From contig CAMWUL010000021.1 of NCBI GenBank assembly GCA_947177445.1, forward strand, positions 1-49,474: a stretch of 49,474 bases of DNA. The letters run 5' to 3'. Below, one piece after another: positions 34,210 through 43,799 of the stretch. The position numbers and the translations under genes were made by a program. How positions within the stretch are numbered: the first letter of the stretch is position 1; each line of letters begins with the position of its first letter. The notes below the pieces were generated by a model. The model worked only from the letters and a program-made list of their open reading frames with translations, searched no databases and was not told the DNA's origin. This stretch comes from an uncultured Lachnospiraceae bacterium. Its GTDB lineage: Bacteria; Bacillota; Clostridia; Lachnospirales; Lachnospiraceae.

Positions 34210-35256
34210 TCAGTTCTTCTTTGCCATTTCTCCGCGCAGCTTCTCGGTAAGAGCGGGAACGATCTTGTTCAGATCCCCTACCACGCCGTAATCCGCCACG
34301 TCGAAGATGGGAGCAGTCTCATCCTTGTTGATGGCAACGATAATGTCGGATTCCTCCATACCGGCCAGATGCTGAATGGCTCCGGAGATACCGATGGCAA
34401 AATACACATTGGGACGAACGGTCTTTCCGGTCTGGCCCACCTGCAGATCCTTGGGCTTCCAGCCTGCATCAACCACCGCACGGGAACAGCTTACCTGGCC
34501 GCCCAGAACCTCTGCCAGCTCCTCCAGCATTTTGAAGTTCTCGGGGCTTCCCATTCCACGTCCGCCGGACACCAGAATTTTTGCATCCATAATATCTACG
34601 GTCTCGGACACAGCCTTGACGATCTCCAGGATCTCCACATACTTATTGTCCGGGGTAAAGCCGGGATTGAATTCCTCCACATTGGCCTTGGCTCCTGCCT
34701 GCTTCTCCCTCTTCTGCATAACGCCGGGACGAACAGTAGCCATCTGAGGACGGAAATCAGGGCAGGCAATGGTAGCAATGGTATTGCCGCCGAATGCAGG
34801 ACGAGTCATCAGCAGCTGATTGTGCTTCTGCTCCTTGCCCGGCACAGGAGTCATGGGGAAATCACCGATATCCAGCTGGGTGCAGTCTGCGGTCAGTCCG
34901 GTGTGGATCCTGGCGGATACACGGGGACCCAGGTCACGGCCTATGGCCGTTGCCCCTACCAGAAAGATCTCGGGTTTATACTTTTCAATGACAGATGCCA
35001 ATGCGTGTGCATAGGGCTCGGTCCTGTACTCCTTCAGCTCAGGGTCGTCCACCACGATCACCTTGTCAGCGCCATACTCAGCCAGCTCATCTGCCAGCCC
35101 TTTTACATCGCTTCCTACCAGCACGGCGGTTACCTCTGTGCCCAGATCTGACGCCAGATCCTTTCCCTTGCCGATCAGCTCGAAGGCGATACTGTTGATC
35201 ACGTTGTCTACCTGCTGCGCAAAGACATATACGCCTTTATATTCTTCTAAGTTCAT
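34210..35256 (-). CDS. etfA: Electron transfer flavoprotein, alpha subunit
   Basis: 348 residues. The C-terminal FAD domain shows SGGRGMGSPENF, GWKPKDLQVGQTGKTVRPNVYFAIGISGAIQH and INKDETAPIF. Partner of EtfB; with Bcd it forms the cytosolic electron-bifurcating butyryl-CoA dehydrogenase complex that uses NADH to reduce crotonyl-CoA and ferredoxin. Last gene of the thl-crt-hbd-bcd-etfB-etfA operon. A small hairpin GCCCGC/GCGGGC (35271-35286) stands just before the GGGAGG ribosome site. Confidence 0.95.
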   Translation of the reverse strand: MNLEEYKGVYVFAQQVDNVINSIAFELIGKGKDLASDLGTEVTAVLVGSDVKGLADELAEYGADKVIVVDDPELKEYRTEPYAHALASVIEKYKPEIFLVGATAIGRDLGPRVSARIHTGLTADCTQLDIGDFPMTPVPGKEQKHNQLLMTRPAFGGNTIATIACPDFRPQMATVRPGVMQKREKQAGAKANVEEFNPGFTPDNKYVEILEIVKAVSETVDIMDAKILVSGGRGMGSPENFKMLEELAEVLGGQVSCSRAVVDAGWKPKDLQVGQTGKTVRPNVYFAIGISGAIQHLAGMEESDIIVAINKDETAPIFDVADYGVVGDLNKIVPALTEKLRGEMAKKN

Positions 35257-35312
35257 TGTTATACCTCCCGGCCCGCTCCTGCGGGCACTCTATTCAATAT
35301 TGGAAAATCTCA

Positions 35313-36095
35313 TCAAATCACATGCTTCTCGCTCAGTTTGCCTACAATGTAATCAACCGCTTCCGCAGGATCCAGAGTCACCTTCTCACCGGCTCCCTTT
35401 CTCACCTTGTCGGAAGCCTTGGCGATCTGGGTCGGAGAACCCTTCAAGCCTAAGTTGGAATCCTCCACATCCTTCAGATCCGCTCTGCCCCACACGGTGA
35501 TTTCGGCCTTGCATGCGTCAAAGATTCCGCCGGGAGTCATATATCTGGGCTCGTTCAGCTCTGCCAGAGCAGTGATCAGGCAGGGCATCTTAGCCTTCAG
35601 CACATGATATCTGTCATCAAACTGACGCTCAACAACCACACTGTCTCCCTCGATCTTCAGGTTCTGGGCATAGGAGATCACGGGGATGTTCAGATGCTCG
35701 GAGATCTGGGGGCCCACCTGAGCGGTGTCACCGTCAATGGCCTGACGTCCTGTGATGATCAGATCATATTCCATATTGCGCAGTGCTCCTGCCAGGGTCT
35801 GGGATGTAGCCCAGGTATCTGCGCCGCCCAGCACTCTGTCGGTTACCAGCACGCCCTTGTCAGCGCCCATGGCAATAGCCTCACGAAGCACATCCTCCGC
35901 CTTGGGAAGACCCATGGTAAGGACGGTAACCTCCGCACCGTACTGATCCTTCAGTCTCAGAGCCGCTTCCAGACCGGCCTTGTCATCAGGATTCATAATG
36001 GTCATCATTGCAGCTCTGTCCAGCGTACCGTCGGGATTGAATTTTACGCCGCCCTTGGTATCGGGAACCTGCTTGATACAAACAACAACTTTCAT
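35313..36095 (-). CDS. etfB: Electron transfer flavoprotein, beta subunit
   Basis: 260 residues of the ETF beta family. MKVVVCIKQVPDTKGGVKFN opens the protein; VLTMGLPKAEDVLREAIAMGADKGVLVTDR and ITGRQAIDGDTAQVGPQ are the nucleotide-binding parts. In bifurcating ETFs this subunit carries the second FAD near the NADH site. It lies between bcd and etfA on the same strand, as in Roseburia-, Coprococcus- and Eubacterium-type operons. Confidence 0.95.
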   Translation of the reverse strand: MKVVVCIKQVPDTKGGVKFNPDGTLDRAAMMTIMNPDDKAGLEAALRLKDQYGAEVTVLTMGLPKAEDVLREAIAMGADKGVLVTDRVLGGADTWATSQTLAGALRNMEYDLIITGRQAIDGDTAQVGPQISEHLNIPVISYAQNLKIEGDSVVVERQFDDRYHVLKAKMPCLITALAELNEPRYMTPGGIFDACKAEITVWGRADLKDVEDSNLGLKGSPTQIAKASDKVRKGAGEKVTLDPAEAVDYIVGKLSEKHVI

Positions 36096-36146
36096 TGTAT
36101 TTTCACTCCTTATTTTCTATTTTCATGTAGATCGGTTGCCTGAAAC

Positions 36147-37298
36147 TTATTTCAAAAGTGCGGCGCTGATGACCATACGCTGAACCTCGCTGGTTCCCTC
36201 GTAAATCTCGGTGATCTTTGCATCACGCATCATGCGCTCCACATCATACTCTCTGGTGTAGCCATAGCCGCCGTGCAGCTGAACAGCCTTGGTGGTAACC
36301 TCCATGGCAACCTCTGCGGCATACAGCTTGGCCTGCGCAGCCTCGAAGCCATATTCCTTCCGAGTGGCCTTTGCCATAGCAGCCTTATAGACCAAAAGCT
36401 GAGCGGCCTGAACCTTGGTAGCCATATCTGCCAGCTGGAACTGGGTATTCTGCTGAGCGGCGATGGATCTGCCGAACTGCTTTCTTTCCTTGGTATAGCT
36501 GATGGTTCTCTCCAGAGCGCCCTCGGCGATTCCTAACGCCTGCGCGGCGATACCAATACGTCCGCCGTCCAGAGTATGCATGGCAATCTTGAAGCCCTGT
36601 CCGATCTTGCCCAGGAGATTCTCCTTGGGAACACGGCAGTCGGTAAAGATCAGCTCATAGGTGGAGGAGCCGCGGATACCCATCTTCTTCTCCTTGGTAC
36701 CGAAGCTGAAGCCGGGAGTTCCCTTCTCCACAATAAAGGAAGAAATCTCCTTGATCATTTTTCCGCGCTTCTCGATCATGCCGGTAACGGCAAAAATCAC
36801 ATATACATCCGCCTCTTTACCGTTGGTGATAAAGATCTTGGATCCATTGATCACATATTCATCGCCATCCAGCACAGCCTTGGTCTGCTGGCCCTGGGCA
36901 TCGGTTCCGGCACCGGGCTCGGTCAGGCCGAAGGCTCCCAGCTTCTCGCCCTTTGCCAGAGGAACCAGATATTTCTGCTTCTGCTCTTCCGTGCCAAAGG
37001 TCATAATGGGATCACAGCACAGAGAGGTGTGAGCGGATACGATAACACCTGTGGTACCGCATACCTTGGAAAGCTCCTCCACACACATCACGTAGGTCAG
37101 GGGATCGCAGCCCTGCCCGCCATACTCCTTGGGAACAGGGATTCCCAGGAAACCGTTCTTCGCCATCTTCTCCGCGGTTCCTCTGGGGAATACCTCAGTC
37201 TCATCCACCTCCTGAGCAAGAGGCTTTACTTCCTTTTCGGCAAACTCTCTGAAAAGAGTACGTGCCATTTCATGTTCCTTGCGCAACGTAAAATCCAT
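36147..37298 (-). CDS. bcd: Butyryl-CoA dehydrogenase (short-chain acyl-CoA dehydrogenase)
   Basis: 383-residue flavoprotein reducing crotonyl-CoA to butyryl-CoA. Family signatures are GAFGLTEPGAGTDAQG, QFGRSIAAQQNTQFQLADMA and ITEIYEGTSEVQRMVI, whose Glu in IYEGT is the catalytic base. ATG with GGAGG upstream. Followed by etfB after 51 bp. Confidence 0.95.
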   Translation of the reverse strand: MDFTLRKEHEMARTLFREFAEKEVKPLAQEVDETEVFPRGTAEKMAKNGFLGIPVPKEYGGQGCDPLTYVMCVEELSKVCGTTGVIVSAHTSLCCDPIMTFGTEEQKQKYLVPLAKGEKLGAFGLTEPGAGTDAQGQQTKAVLDGDEYVINGSKIFITNGKEADVYVIFAVTGMIEKRGKMIKEISSFIVEKGTPGFSFGTKEKKMGIRGSSTYELIFTDCRVPKENLLGKIGQGFKIAMHTLDGGRIGIAAQALGIAEGALERTISYTKERKQFGRSIAAQQNTQFQLADMATKVQAAQLLVYKAAMAKATRKEYGFEAAQAKLYAAEVAMEVTTKAVQLHGGYGYTREYDVERMMRDAKITEIYEGTSEVQRMVISAALLK

Positions 37299-37406
37299 GA
37301 TTTACATTCCTCCATAATTTCATTCGATTACTGTCTGTTTATATACGCGCAACGCGCGAGACCACCGCACTCACACAGTGATCTCGCCATATTCACGCCT
37401 GCTTCC

Positions 37407-38246
37407 TTATTTGCTATAATCGTAGAAGCCCACACCGGTCTTCTTACCCAGCTTGCCTGCACGAACCATCTTGCGAAGCAGAGGATGAGGACGATACTTG
37501 GGATCGCCGGTCTCGTTCTGCAGCACTTCCATGATGGCCAGCACAATGTCCAGACCTACCAGGTCGCCCAGAGCCAGGGGGCCCATGGGATGGGAAGCGC
37601 CCAGCTTCATGGCTGTATCAATATCCTCTACGCTGGCAATGCCTTCCGCATAGATGCCGATAGCTTCGTTGATCATGGGGATCAGAATTCTGTTTACTAC
37701 GAAACCGGGAGCCTCCTTCACTTCAACGGGAGTCTTGCCGATCTCAACGGAGATATTCTTGATCTTCTCCACCAGCTCGTCGGGAGTGTTTGCGCCTGCG
37801 ATTACCTCTACCAGCTTCATTCTGTCGGCAGGGTTGAAGAAATGCATGCCGATCATGGGTCTGTCCAGTCCGGCGCCGATCTCGGTGATGGAAAGGGACG
37901 ATGTATTGGTGGCGAAAATGCACTCGGGCTTCACGATCTCCTGAAGCTCCTTGAAGGTGGTCTTCTTGATCTGCATATTTTCGGGAGCCACCTCGATCAC
38001 CAGATCACAGTCCGTGCAGATGTCCTTAAGGCCTGTGGCAATCTTTGCCGCTATGGCATCCGCCTTCTCCTGAGTGATCTTCTCCTTGCCCACCAGGAAA
38101 TTCAGATTCTTCAGAATCCTGGCCTTGCCGCCGTCGGCAAACTCCTGCTTGATGTCGCACAGGCAGACCTCATAGCCGTCCGTCATTGCAAAAGCCTGAG
38201 CGATCCCGGCACCCATGGTACCCGCACCGATAATACCTACTTTCAT
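37407..38246 (-). CDS. hbd: 3-hydroxybutyryl-CoA dehydrogenase
   Basis: 279 residues. N-terminal Rossmann NAD site [14 protein letters not shown], then [11 protein letters not shown], the catalytic His in GMHFFNPA (His-Glu dyad), and the C-terminal [17 protein letters not shown] helix domain. Reduces acetoacetyl-CoA to (S)-3-hydroxybutyryl-CoA. GGAGG 8 nt before the ATG. The 108-bp gap to bcd holds small GC dyads but no promoter that I can support. Confidence 0.95.
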   Translation of the reverse strand: MKVGIIGAGTMGAGIAQAFAMTDGYEVCLCDIKQEFADGGKARILKNLNFLVGKEKITQEKADAIAAKIATGLKDICTDCDLVIEVAPENMQIKKTTFKELQEIVKPECIFATNTSSLSITEIGAGLDRPMIGMHFFNPADRMKLVEVIAGANTPDELVEKIKNISVEIGKTPVEVKEAPGFVVNRILIPMINEAIGIYAEGIASVEDIDTAMKLGASHPMGPLALGDLVGLDIVLAIMEVLQNETGDPKYRPHPLLRKMVRAGKLGKKTGVGFYDYSK

Positions 38247-38299
38247 GGAAAGTTCCTCCTTGTTTAATATAGTCTGCGGAGCTTATATACTCCCCTTTA

Positions 38300-39085
38300 T
38301 TACATGTTTTTGAAGGGCTCCTTCACCTTGTCCTTATTCTTATCAAGGAAGAAGGCCATGCCGTACTTTTGATCTTCTGTCTCAAAGCAGTCCCCGAAAA
38401 GCTTCTCCTCAATAACGATTGCTTCATCCATATCCACGTCCAGTCCCTGGTTGATGGCCTTCTTGCAGTTGCGGACGGCGATAGGCGCATTCTTGGCAAT
38501 GCCTGCAGCCATCTTCTCCGCGGCAGGAAGCAGCTCCTCCTGGGAATAAACGGCGTTCACAAGACCGATCCGGTATGCCTCATCCGCCTTGATGTTGCGG
38601 GCAGTGTAGATCAGCTGCTTCGCCATGCCGGCGCCCACCAGACGGGCCAGTCTCTGGGTTCCGCCGAAGCCGGGAGTAATTCCCAGGCCTACCTCGGGCT
38701 GTCCGAATACGGCATTATCAGAGCAGATCCTGATATCACAGCTCATGGATATCTCACAGCCTCCGCCCAGAGCGAAGCCGTTGACAGCGGCGATCACAGG
38801 GATCGGGAAGGTCTCCAGTCTGCGGAACACGTCGTTGCCCTTTTTGCCGAAGGCCTCGCCCTCCGCCTTGGTCAGGGTACTCATTTCACCGATGTCTGCC
38901 CCTGCCACAAAGGACTTCTGTCCCGCGCCGGTAAGGATCAGGCAGCGGATCTGCTGCAGATCCACGCCGTCCAGAGCGGCGTTCAGCTCCTCCAGCACCT
39001 GGGAGTTCAAAGCATTCATGGCCTTCTCCCGGCTGATGGTAATAATGGCGTATGCGCCCTTGGGTTCATACTGAATATATTCCAT
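38300..39085 (-). CDS. crt: 3-hydroxybutyryl-CoA dehydratase (crotonase)
   Basis: 261-residue enoyl-CoA hydratase family enzyme. FVAGADIGEM and NGFALGGGCEISMSCD form the oxyanion hole, and the catalytic Glu pair lies in the GGCE and FGQPEVGLGITPGFGGTQRL segments. Dehydrates 3-hydroxybutyryl-CoA to crotonyl-CoA. Second gene of the operon, 78 bp after thl. Confidence 0.95.
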   Translation of the reverse strand: MEYIQYEPKGAYAIITISREKAMNALNSQVLEELNAALDGVDLQQIRCLILTGAGQKSFVAGADIGEMSTLTKAEGEAFGKKGNDVFRRLETFPIPVIAAVNGFALGGGCEISMSCDIRICSDNAVFGQPEVGLGITPGFGGTQRLARLVGAGMAKQLIYTARNIKADEAYRIGLVNAVYSQEELLPAAEKMAAGIAKNAPIAVRNCKKAINQGLDVDMDEAIVIEEKLFGDCFETEDQKYGMAFFLDKNKDKVKEPFKNM

Positions 39086-39163
39086 TTCCTTTTACCTCAC
39101 ATAACCGCACATCCGCAGGCCCAAGCCCTTGGATGTGCTTTTGATTTTATCGTTTTCCGATAC

Positions 39164-40348
39164 TTAGTCCTCGATTTTTACTACAGTGGAGCAACCCATT
39201 CCGCCGCCGATACACAGAGTCGCCAGACCGGTCTTGGCTCCTCTGGCCTGCATTTCGTGAAGCAGCGTCACCAGAATACGGCATCCGGAAGCTCCCACGG
39301 GATGTCCCAGAGCGATGGCGCCGCCGTTGGGGTTCAGCTGTTTGTCCACATCGATGCCCAGATCCTTGCCCACAGCCACAGACTGCGCCGCAAAGGCCTC
39401 GTTGGCCTCAATGATATCAAAGTCCTCGATCTTCATGCCGGTCTTGGCCATCACCTTTCTGGTGGAAGCAACAGGACCGATGCCCATCACCTCGGGACGC
39501 ACGCCTGCCAGGGCGCCGGCCACAAAGGTAGCCATGGGCTTCACACCCAGCTCCTTTGCCTTCTCTTCGCTCATCACAACGATGGCTGCAGCACCGTCAT
39601 TGATGCCGGAAGCATTGCCTGCGGTTACAAAGCCATCGGGATTAATGGGACGAAGCTTTGCAAGGCCTTCGATGGTGGAGCCTGCCCGGGGGCCCTCGTC
39701 CACCTTAAACTCGATCATTTCTTTCTTTTTCTTTACCATCACAGGCACGATCTCTGCGTCGAAGGCGCCGGATTTCTGAGCCGCCTCGGCCTTCTGCTGG
39801 CTCTTTAACGCAAACTCGTCCAGTTCTTCTCTGGTGAGACCCCATTCCCGGCAGATATTGTCGGCGGTGGTGATCATATGATAATCATTGAAAGCGTCCC
39901 AGAGAGCATCCTTAATCATGGTATCCACCAGGGTACCGTTGTTCATCCTGTAGCCGTAGCGGGCCTGAGGAACTGCATAGGGAGCCATGGACATGTTTTC
40001 CATGCCGCCGGCCACTACCACATCCGCATCTCCGGCCATGATCATCTGAGCCGCCTGGTTCACACAGTTCAAACCGGAACCGCAGACTACGTTCATGGTC
40101 ACTGCAGGCACCTCAATGGGAAGTCCCGCCTTGATGGATGCCTGACGGGCCACATTCTGGCCCAGGCCTGCCTGGATGACACAGCCCATGTACACCTGAT
40201 CTACATTTTCAGGCTTTACACCTGCCCTGTTCAGGGCTTCCTTGATCACGATGGCCCCCAGCTCCGCGGCAGGAGTGGTGCTCAGCGTGCCTCCCATGGT
40301 ACCGATGGCGGTACGGCATGCTCCGGCTAAAACTACTTTCTTTGCCAT
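39164..40348 (-). CDS. thlA: Acetyl-CoA acetyltransferase (thiolase)
   Basis: 394-residue thiolase condensing two acetyl-CoA to acetoacetyl-CoA, the first step of the butyrate route. Nucleophile Cys in [11 protein letters not shown] (about residue 89), EANEAFAAQ, catalytic His in [11 protein letters not shown] and second Cys in [10 protein letters not shown]. The ATG at 40348 has GGAGG 8 nt upstream; an earlier frame start at 40363 is less likely. First gene of the operon, with the promoter at 40412. The final step gene (CoA-transferase or butyrate kinase) is not in the window. Confidence 0.95.
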   Translation of the reverse strand: MAKKVVLAGACRTAIGTMGGTLSTTPAAELGAIVIKEALNRAGVKPENVDQVYMGCVIQAGLGQNVARQASIKAGLPIEVPAVTMNVVCGSGLNCVNQAAQMIMAGDADVVVAGGMENMSMAPYAVPQARYGYRMNNGTLVDTMIKDALWDAFNDYHMITTADNICREWGLTREELDEFALKSQQKAEAAQKSGAFDAEIVPVMVKKKKEMIEFKVDEGPRAGSTIEGLAKLRPINPDGFVTAGNASGINDGAAAIVVMSEEKAKELGVKPMATFVAGALAGVRPEVMGIGPVASTRKVMAKTGMKIEDFDIIEANEAFAAQSVAVGKDLGIDVDKQLNPNGGAIALGHPVGASGCRILVTLLHEMQARGAKTGLATLCIGGGMGCSTVVKIED

Positions 40349-40411
40349 TCGTCTTTCCTCCAATACTTTTGTTTGTGGGATTGTTATTTTTTTGACATAG
40401 CCACTGTTTTT

Positions 40412-40440
40412 AGTCTACCATAATCACAGTGGATTTGCAA
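40412..40440 (-). promoter_or_regulatory. Promoter of the butyrate operon
   Basis: Minus strand TTGCAA (40435-40440), 17-bp spacer, extended -10 TGGTAGACT (TAGACT at 40412-40417), about 64 bp before the thiolase start. The inserted MITE begins only 40 bp upstream. Confidence 0.6.
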
Positions 40441-40479
40441 CGATTTTCTTATCGGCTCACAATACTGCCTCCCACTCAT

Positions 40480-40596
40480 GTTACTTTTCACGGCTTCGCC
40501 GTTCAAAGCAGCATGATGCCCAGCGCGTGCTGTCTCGGGTTTTGCGTGCAAAATGCGCACGAAAACACCTCGCGGCCCCTACCCATGAAGTATAAC
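40480..40596 (-). mobile_element. MITE-like element, copy 4, inserted in the double-kinase gene
   Basis: 117 bp with one clean end (GTTACTTTTCACGG at 40480-40493) and one worn end (ATGAAGTATAAC). Exact 7-bp direct repeats CACTCAT flank it (40473-40479 and 40597-40603), as expected for a target duplication. Removing the element and one repeat joins the kinase frame to GAG GCA GTA TTG TGA, giving the ending RDEWEAVL with a stop at 40457-40459. The element now supplies the last 30 codons and the stop of the gene. Confidence 0.9.
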
Positions 40597-42263
40597 CACT
40601 CATCTCTCAGCTGTCTGATGGACTGCTGCCTTTGCGATCTGTCATCGCTCACGGCTTTTGCCGCAACCTCAAAGAGCTGATCGCCAAGCTGCCAGCTGTC
40701 CCTTGTGCGGTTGTACCCGCCAAAGAGGGCAAAGGCTGTTGCGCCCATCGTGTACACATTGGTGATTTCATCAATGACGGCTCCAAAACAAAATTCCTCC
40801 GGCGACTGGAAACGGGAGCTCCCCCACATACGTCCCATGTCGTTGACGCAAGGCTGCTTACGGAAGAAATCAATATCACAGATCGTTGTTTTGCCTTTCT
40901 CGAAATCGTACATAATACTGCCATCATAAAAGTCAATAGCTGTATAGCCCTGAGAGGCAATATATTCAAAGAAATTCAGGATGTCATGAAACACAAGCAG
41001 CCTGGCATCGACAGACAGCTGCATAAATCGGCGGTGGGCTGCAGGGTACATTCTTCCCATACAATCCCCAGGAGCCCATTTAAATATCATGGCAAATCCG
41101 CCGCCCATCTCCCTGGCTTCAACCAATTCTATCAGGCTCTCATGCCGCAGATCTCTATACACAGGCAGGGTGGCTTTCAGCCTGGCAACGGCATCTGCCG
41201 GATCACCGTTGTACTGCTCAGCAGGTGCGCCGGCAAACTTGATGAAATAACGCTGACCTTCTTTTTCGGTTCCGAAACAGATATTTCCGGAATCCTGGTC
41301 GTCGAAGACCTTGAATACCGTACCATACTCCCTCAGAAAGCTGAAATCAAAGGCATTCTTCAGCTTAAAAGGCACCCCGTCAGCATACTGCAGGTAATAT
41401 CCCCTGAAATACCAGGCGGGTATGGGATTGCGCATATTATCATACCAGGACAGCACCTCCCTGGTCTGGTTCAGCATGGTATTCACTTCATCCTGTCCGA
41501 ATGGAACCGCCCAGTACACAGATGAGAGCGTGTTGCTGGAAATATAAAGTGCCAGAAGCCTCCAGAATTCCTGCGGCACATGGCCGTCAAAGTACCCGTT
41601 TACCATACCTGACGCAAAGAGAGGTGATTTCTGGGCGCACCAGACGATGCGGTTAAACTCCTCCCACGGATCACCGTAATCATTACGGTTGAAATCAATG
41701 ATATGAAGCTGGCCCTTTCGGTCTATCATCATGTTGCCGATATGGTAATCGCCATGCTGATATACCTGCGGTCTGTTTTTAAGCAAATGACGATTCTCGT
41801 TTATGTAGTCGATAAATGCCTGTCCGTTCTCATACTTGACAGGGCACTCACCGTATCTCCTGATTTTGCAATCCATCTTCCGATTGAATCGGCTCTCCCA
41901 GTCTTCCTGGGTTTCCGGAGCCGGTATGGAATGGATCCTGCGCAGAATCCGGCCAGCCTCAAGGCCATAGACGTACTGCTCTGTGTCAGACTGATCTGAT
42001 ATGACTTCTTCCGCATCAACGCCGTCGATCCAGCTCTGGACGGAATAGACTCCCTCTTCACAGACACCAAACTCTATCGGCTGACACATGGGGACTCCAA
42101 GGGAGTATACCTGTTTCATCATGTTGAATTCGGACTGCTTCGTGTCATATTGGGCAATATCGGAGACACGCAGAAGATACCGTGTCCCCTTCTCGTCGGT
42201 AACACAGTATTTCTTATCACTGGACCAGCCTTTGTTTATAGGTTCCTTGGTTGTAAACTTCAT
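40503..42263 (-). CDS. Fused double-kinase protein (APH-type plus Ser/Thr-kinase-like)
   Basis: 586 residues. N-terminal aminoglycoside-phosphotransferase fold (about 1-260) with YQHGDYHIGNMM (catalytic Asp172) and IIDFNR (metal Asp190). The C-terminal eukaryotic-type kinase-like domain (about 290-550) has YFIKFAG (likely ATP Lys), a catalytic loop AIDFYDGSIMYD in which Asn is replaced by Ser, CDIDFF as DFG equivalent, SSRFQSPEE as APE motif and VYTMGATAFALF. Substrates are unknown. ATG at 42263 has AGGAGG 6 nt upstream. It follows the MATE gene by 27 bp, so one operon. The last 30 residues (after Trp556) come from an inserted MITE; the original protein was probably 560 residues. Confidence 0.82.
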   Translation of the reverse strand: MKFTTKEPINKGWSSDKKYCVTDEKGTRYLLRVSDIAQYDTKQSEFNMMKQVYSLGVPMCQPIEFGVCEEGVYSVQSWIDGVDAEEVISDQSDTEQYVYGLEAGRILRRIHSIPAPETQEDWESRFNRKMDCKIRRYGECPVKYENGQAFIDYINENRHLLKNRPQVYQHGDYHIGNMMIDRKGQLHIIDFNRNDYGDPWEEFNRIVWCAQKSPLFASGMVNGYFDGHVPQEFWRLLALYISSNTLSSVYWAVPFGQDEVNTMLNQTREVLSWYDNMRNPIPAWYFRGYYLQYADGVPFKLKNAFDFSFLREYGTVFKVFDDQDSGNICFGTEKEGQRYFIKFAGAPAEQYNGDPADAVARLKATLPVYRDLRHESLIELVEAREMGGGFAMIFKWAPGDCMGRMYPAAHRRFMQLSVDARLLVFHDILNFFEYIASQGYTAIDFYDGSIMYDFEKGKTTICDIDFFRKQPCVNDMGRMWGSSRFQSPEEFCFGAVIDEITNVYTMGATAFALFGGYNRTRDSWQLGDQLFEVAAKAVSDDRSQRQQSIRQLRDEWLYFMGRGREVFSCAFCTQNPRQHALGIMLL

Positions 42264-42290
42264 CTGCGGCCTCCTGTTCATCATTTTCCA

Positions 42291-43670
42291 TTACACAATG
42301 GAAGGAGTATTCTCCTCCAGCTGTCTCAGCTCCTTTACCACAAACACCACTATGATCTGGGTCATTATAAAAGTCAACAGATCTGCCACCGGCTGGGCCA
42401 GCTGAAGACCCAATTCATCCAGATATCCCGGCAGCGCCAGAATCGCGGGAATGAAAAACAGTCCCTGCTTTCCAATGGCCGTCAGAGTGGCCCGAAAACT
42501 GTAACCAATGGATTGGGTCAGCATATTACCCATAATGGTGAATGCCTGAAAGGGCAGAAGCGCGCACTGCAGCTTCAGAGCCAGCGAGCCTATCCTGATT
42601 ACCTCTGCATCTTCCCTGCGGAAGAGACGCATGATCCCTGTGGACGCGGCAAACATAATCACCGCCATCACCAGCAGAAACACAAAAGCAACCTTCCTGC
42701 AGAAGTAATATGCCTCCAGCACACGTCCATACTTTTTCGCACCGAAATTAAAACCGCACACGGGCTGGAAGCCCTGGCCGAAGCCGATCAGCGCGGAATT
42801 GATAAACATCATGATCCGGGTCACAATGGACATGGCCGCCACAGCCGGATCTCCGAACCTGGAGGCCGCCACATTCAAAAGCACCGACGCTGCGCTGGCC
42901 AGCCCCTGCCGCCCCAGAGTGGGCAGACCGGCAGTCAAAATTTCCCAGTACACCCAGCCTTTGAATGTGAAATATTTAGGATGGGGCTTCAGTACATTTT
43001 CCGAACGTACCACCAGCACCAGCAGAATTACAAAGCTCACAAACTGACTGATGATGGTGGCAATGGCCGCCCCTGAAATTCCCATGTCAAACCCAAAAAT
43101 CAGAATGGGATCCAGAATCACGTTCAACACGCCTCCGGTCGTAATCCCGATCATGGAAAGCGCCGCATTTCCCTGGGAACGCAGATGATTATTAAAAACA
43201 AAGGATACCGTCATATAAGGCGCGGCAAACAAAATATATTTCCCATAGTCCCTGGCATAGGGAGCAATGGTTTCCGTGGCTCCCAAAATCCTCACCAGAC
43301 TGTCAATGGAAAAAATTCCTGCCGCCGCCAGAATCAATCCAAATACAAAAGCTGTATATACCGCCGTGGAGCAGGCTCTCTGGGCCTTCTCTCCGTCCTT
43401 CTGCCCCAGCATCCGGGACATATAGTTGCCGCTTCCCATTCCCAGGGTAAAGCCAATTGCCTGTATCATAGCCATGATGGAAAAGTTAACCCCCACGGCT
43501 CCCGATGCGCTGGTGTTCAGCTGGCTCACAAAAAAGGTATCAGCCATATTATAAATGGAAGTAATCAGCATACTGATAATGGTAGGCACCGCCAGCCGGG
43601 GGATCAGTCGGTTCACCGGCGTCTCCGTCATCATTTTGTACTTTTCTTCATAGGACATTGCAGGTTTCAT
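42291..43670 (-). CDS. MATE-family multidrug/metabolite efflux transporter
   Basis: 459-residue inner-membrane antiporter with about 12 helices. MATE features: LIPRLAVPTIISMLITSIYNMADTFFV at the start, GSGNYMSRMLGQ, and GFGQGFQPVCGFNFGAKKYGRV in the second half. It exports cationic compounds against Na or H. ATG at 43670 has GGAGG 5 nt upstream. First gene of an operon with the double kinase; a well-formed promoter with an overlapping dyad lies at 43708-43756. Confidence 0.92.
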   Translation of the reverse strand: MKPAMSYEEKYKMMTETPVNRLIPRLAVPTIISMLITSIYNMADTFFVSQLNTSASGAVGVNFSIMAMIQAIGFTLGMGSGNYMSRMLGQKDGEKAQRACSTAVYTAFVFGLILAAAGIFSIDSLVRILGATETIAPYARDYGKYILFAAPYMTVSFVFNNHLRSQGNAALSMIGITTGGVLNVILDPILIFGFDMGISGAAIATIISQFVSFVILLVLVVRSENVLKPHPKYFTFKGWVYWEILTAGLPTLGRQGLASAASVLLNVAASRFGDPAVAAMSIVTRIMMFINSALIGFGQGFQPVCGFNFGAKKYGRVLEAYYFCRKVAFVFLLVMAVIMFAASTGIMRLFRREDAEVIRIGSLALKLQCALLPFQAFTIMGNMLTQSIGYSFRATLTAIGKQGLFFIPAILALPGYLDELGLQLAQPVADLLTFIMTQIIVVFVVKELRQLEENTPSIV

Positions 43671-43707
43671 GTCACCCTCCATGGTAAAACCGATTTTTCA
43701 TTCTTAC

Positions 43708-43756
43708 ATTATAGCAATAGAACTTTGCGCTTCGCAATACAAATTGTGTCGAAGCG
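43708..43756 (-). promoter_or_regulatory. Promoter and operator-like dyad of the MATE-kinase operon
   Basis: Minus strand extended -10 TGCTATAAT (TATAAT at 43708-43713), 18-bp spacer, -35 TTGCGA (43732-43737). A dyad CGCTTCG (43728-43734) / CGAAGCG (43750-43756) overlaps the -35, so a repressor binding here would block the promoter. No regulator gene is adjacent. Confidence 0.55.
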
Positions 43757-43799
43757 GCAAAAAAAGGGGCTGTAAAAAAAGAAGTATCTGTCATAGGCA

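Noticed and set aside
36576..38267. Long open frame (563 codons) on the plus strand opposite bcd and hbd
   Set aside because: Low-complexity His/Leu/Gln-rich translation, no motif, and fully antisense to two well-conserved enzymes; a by-product of codon bias.
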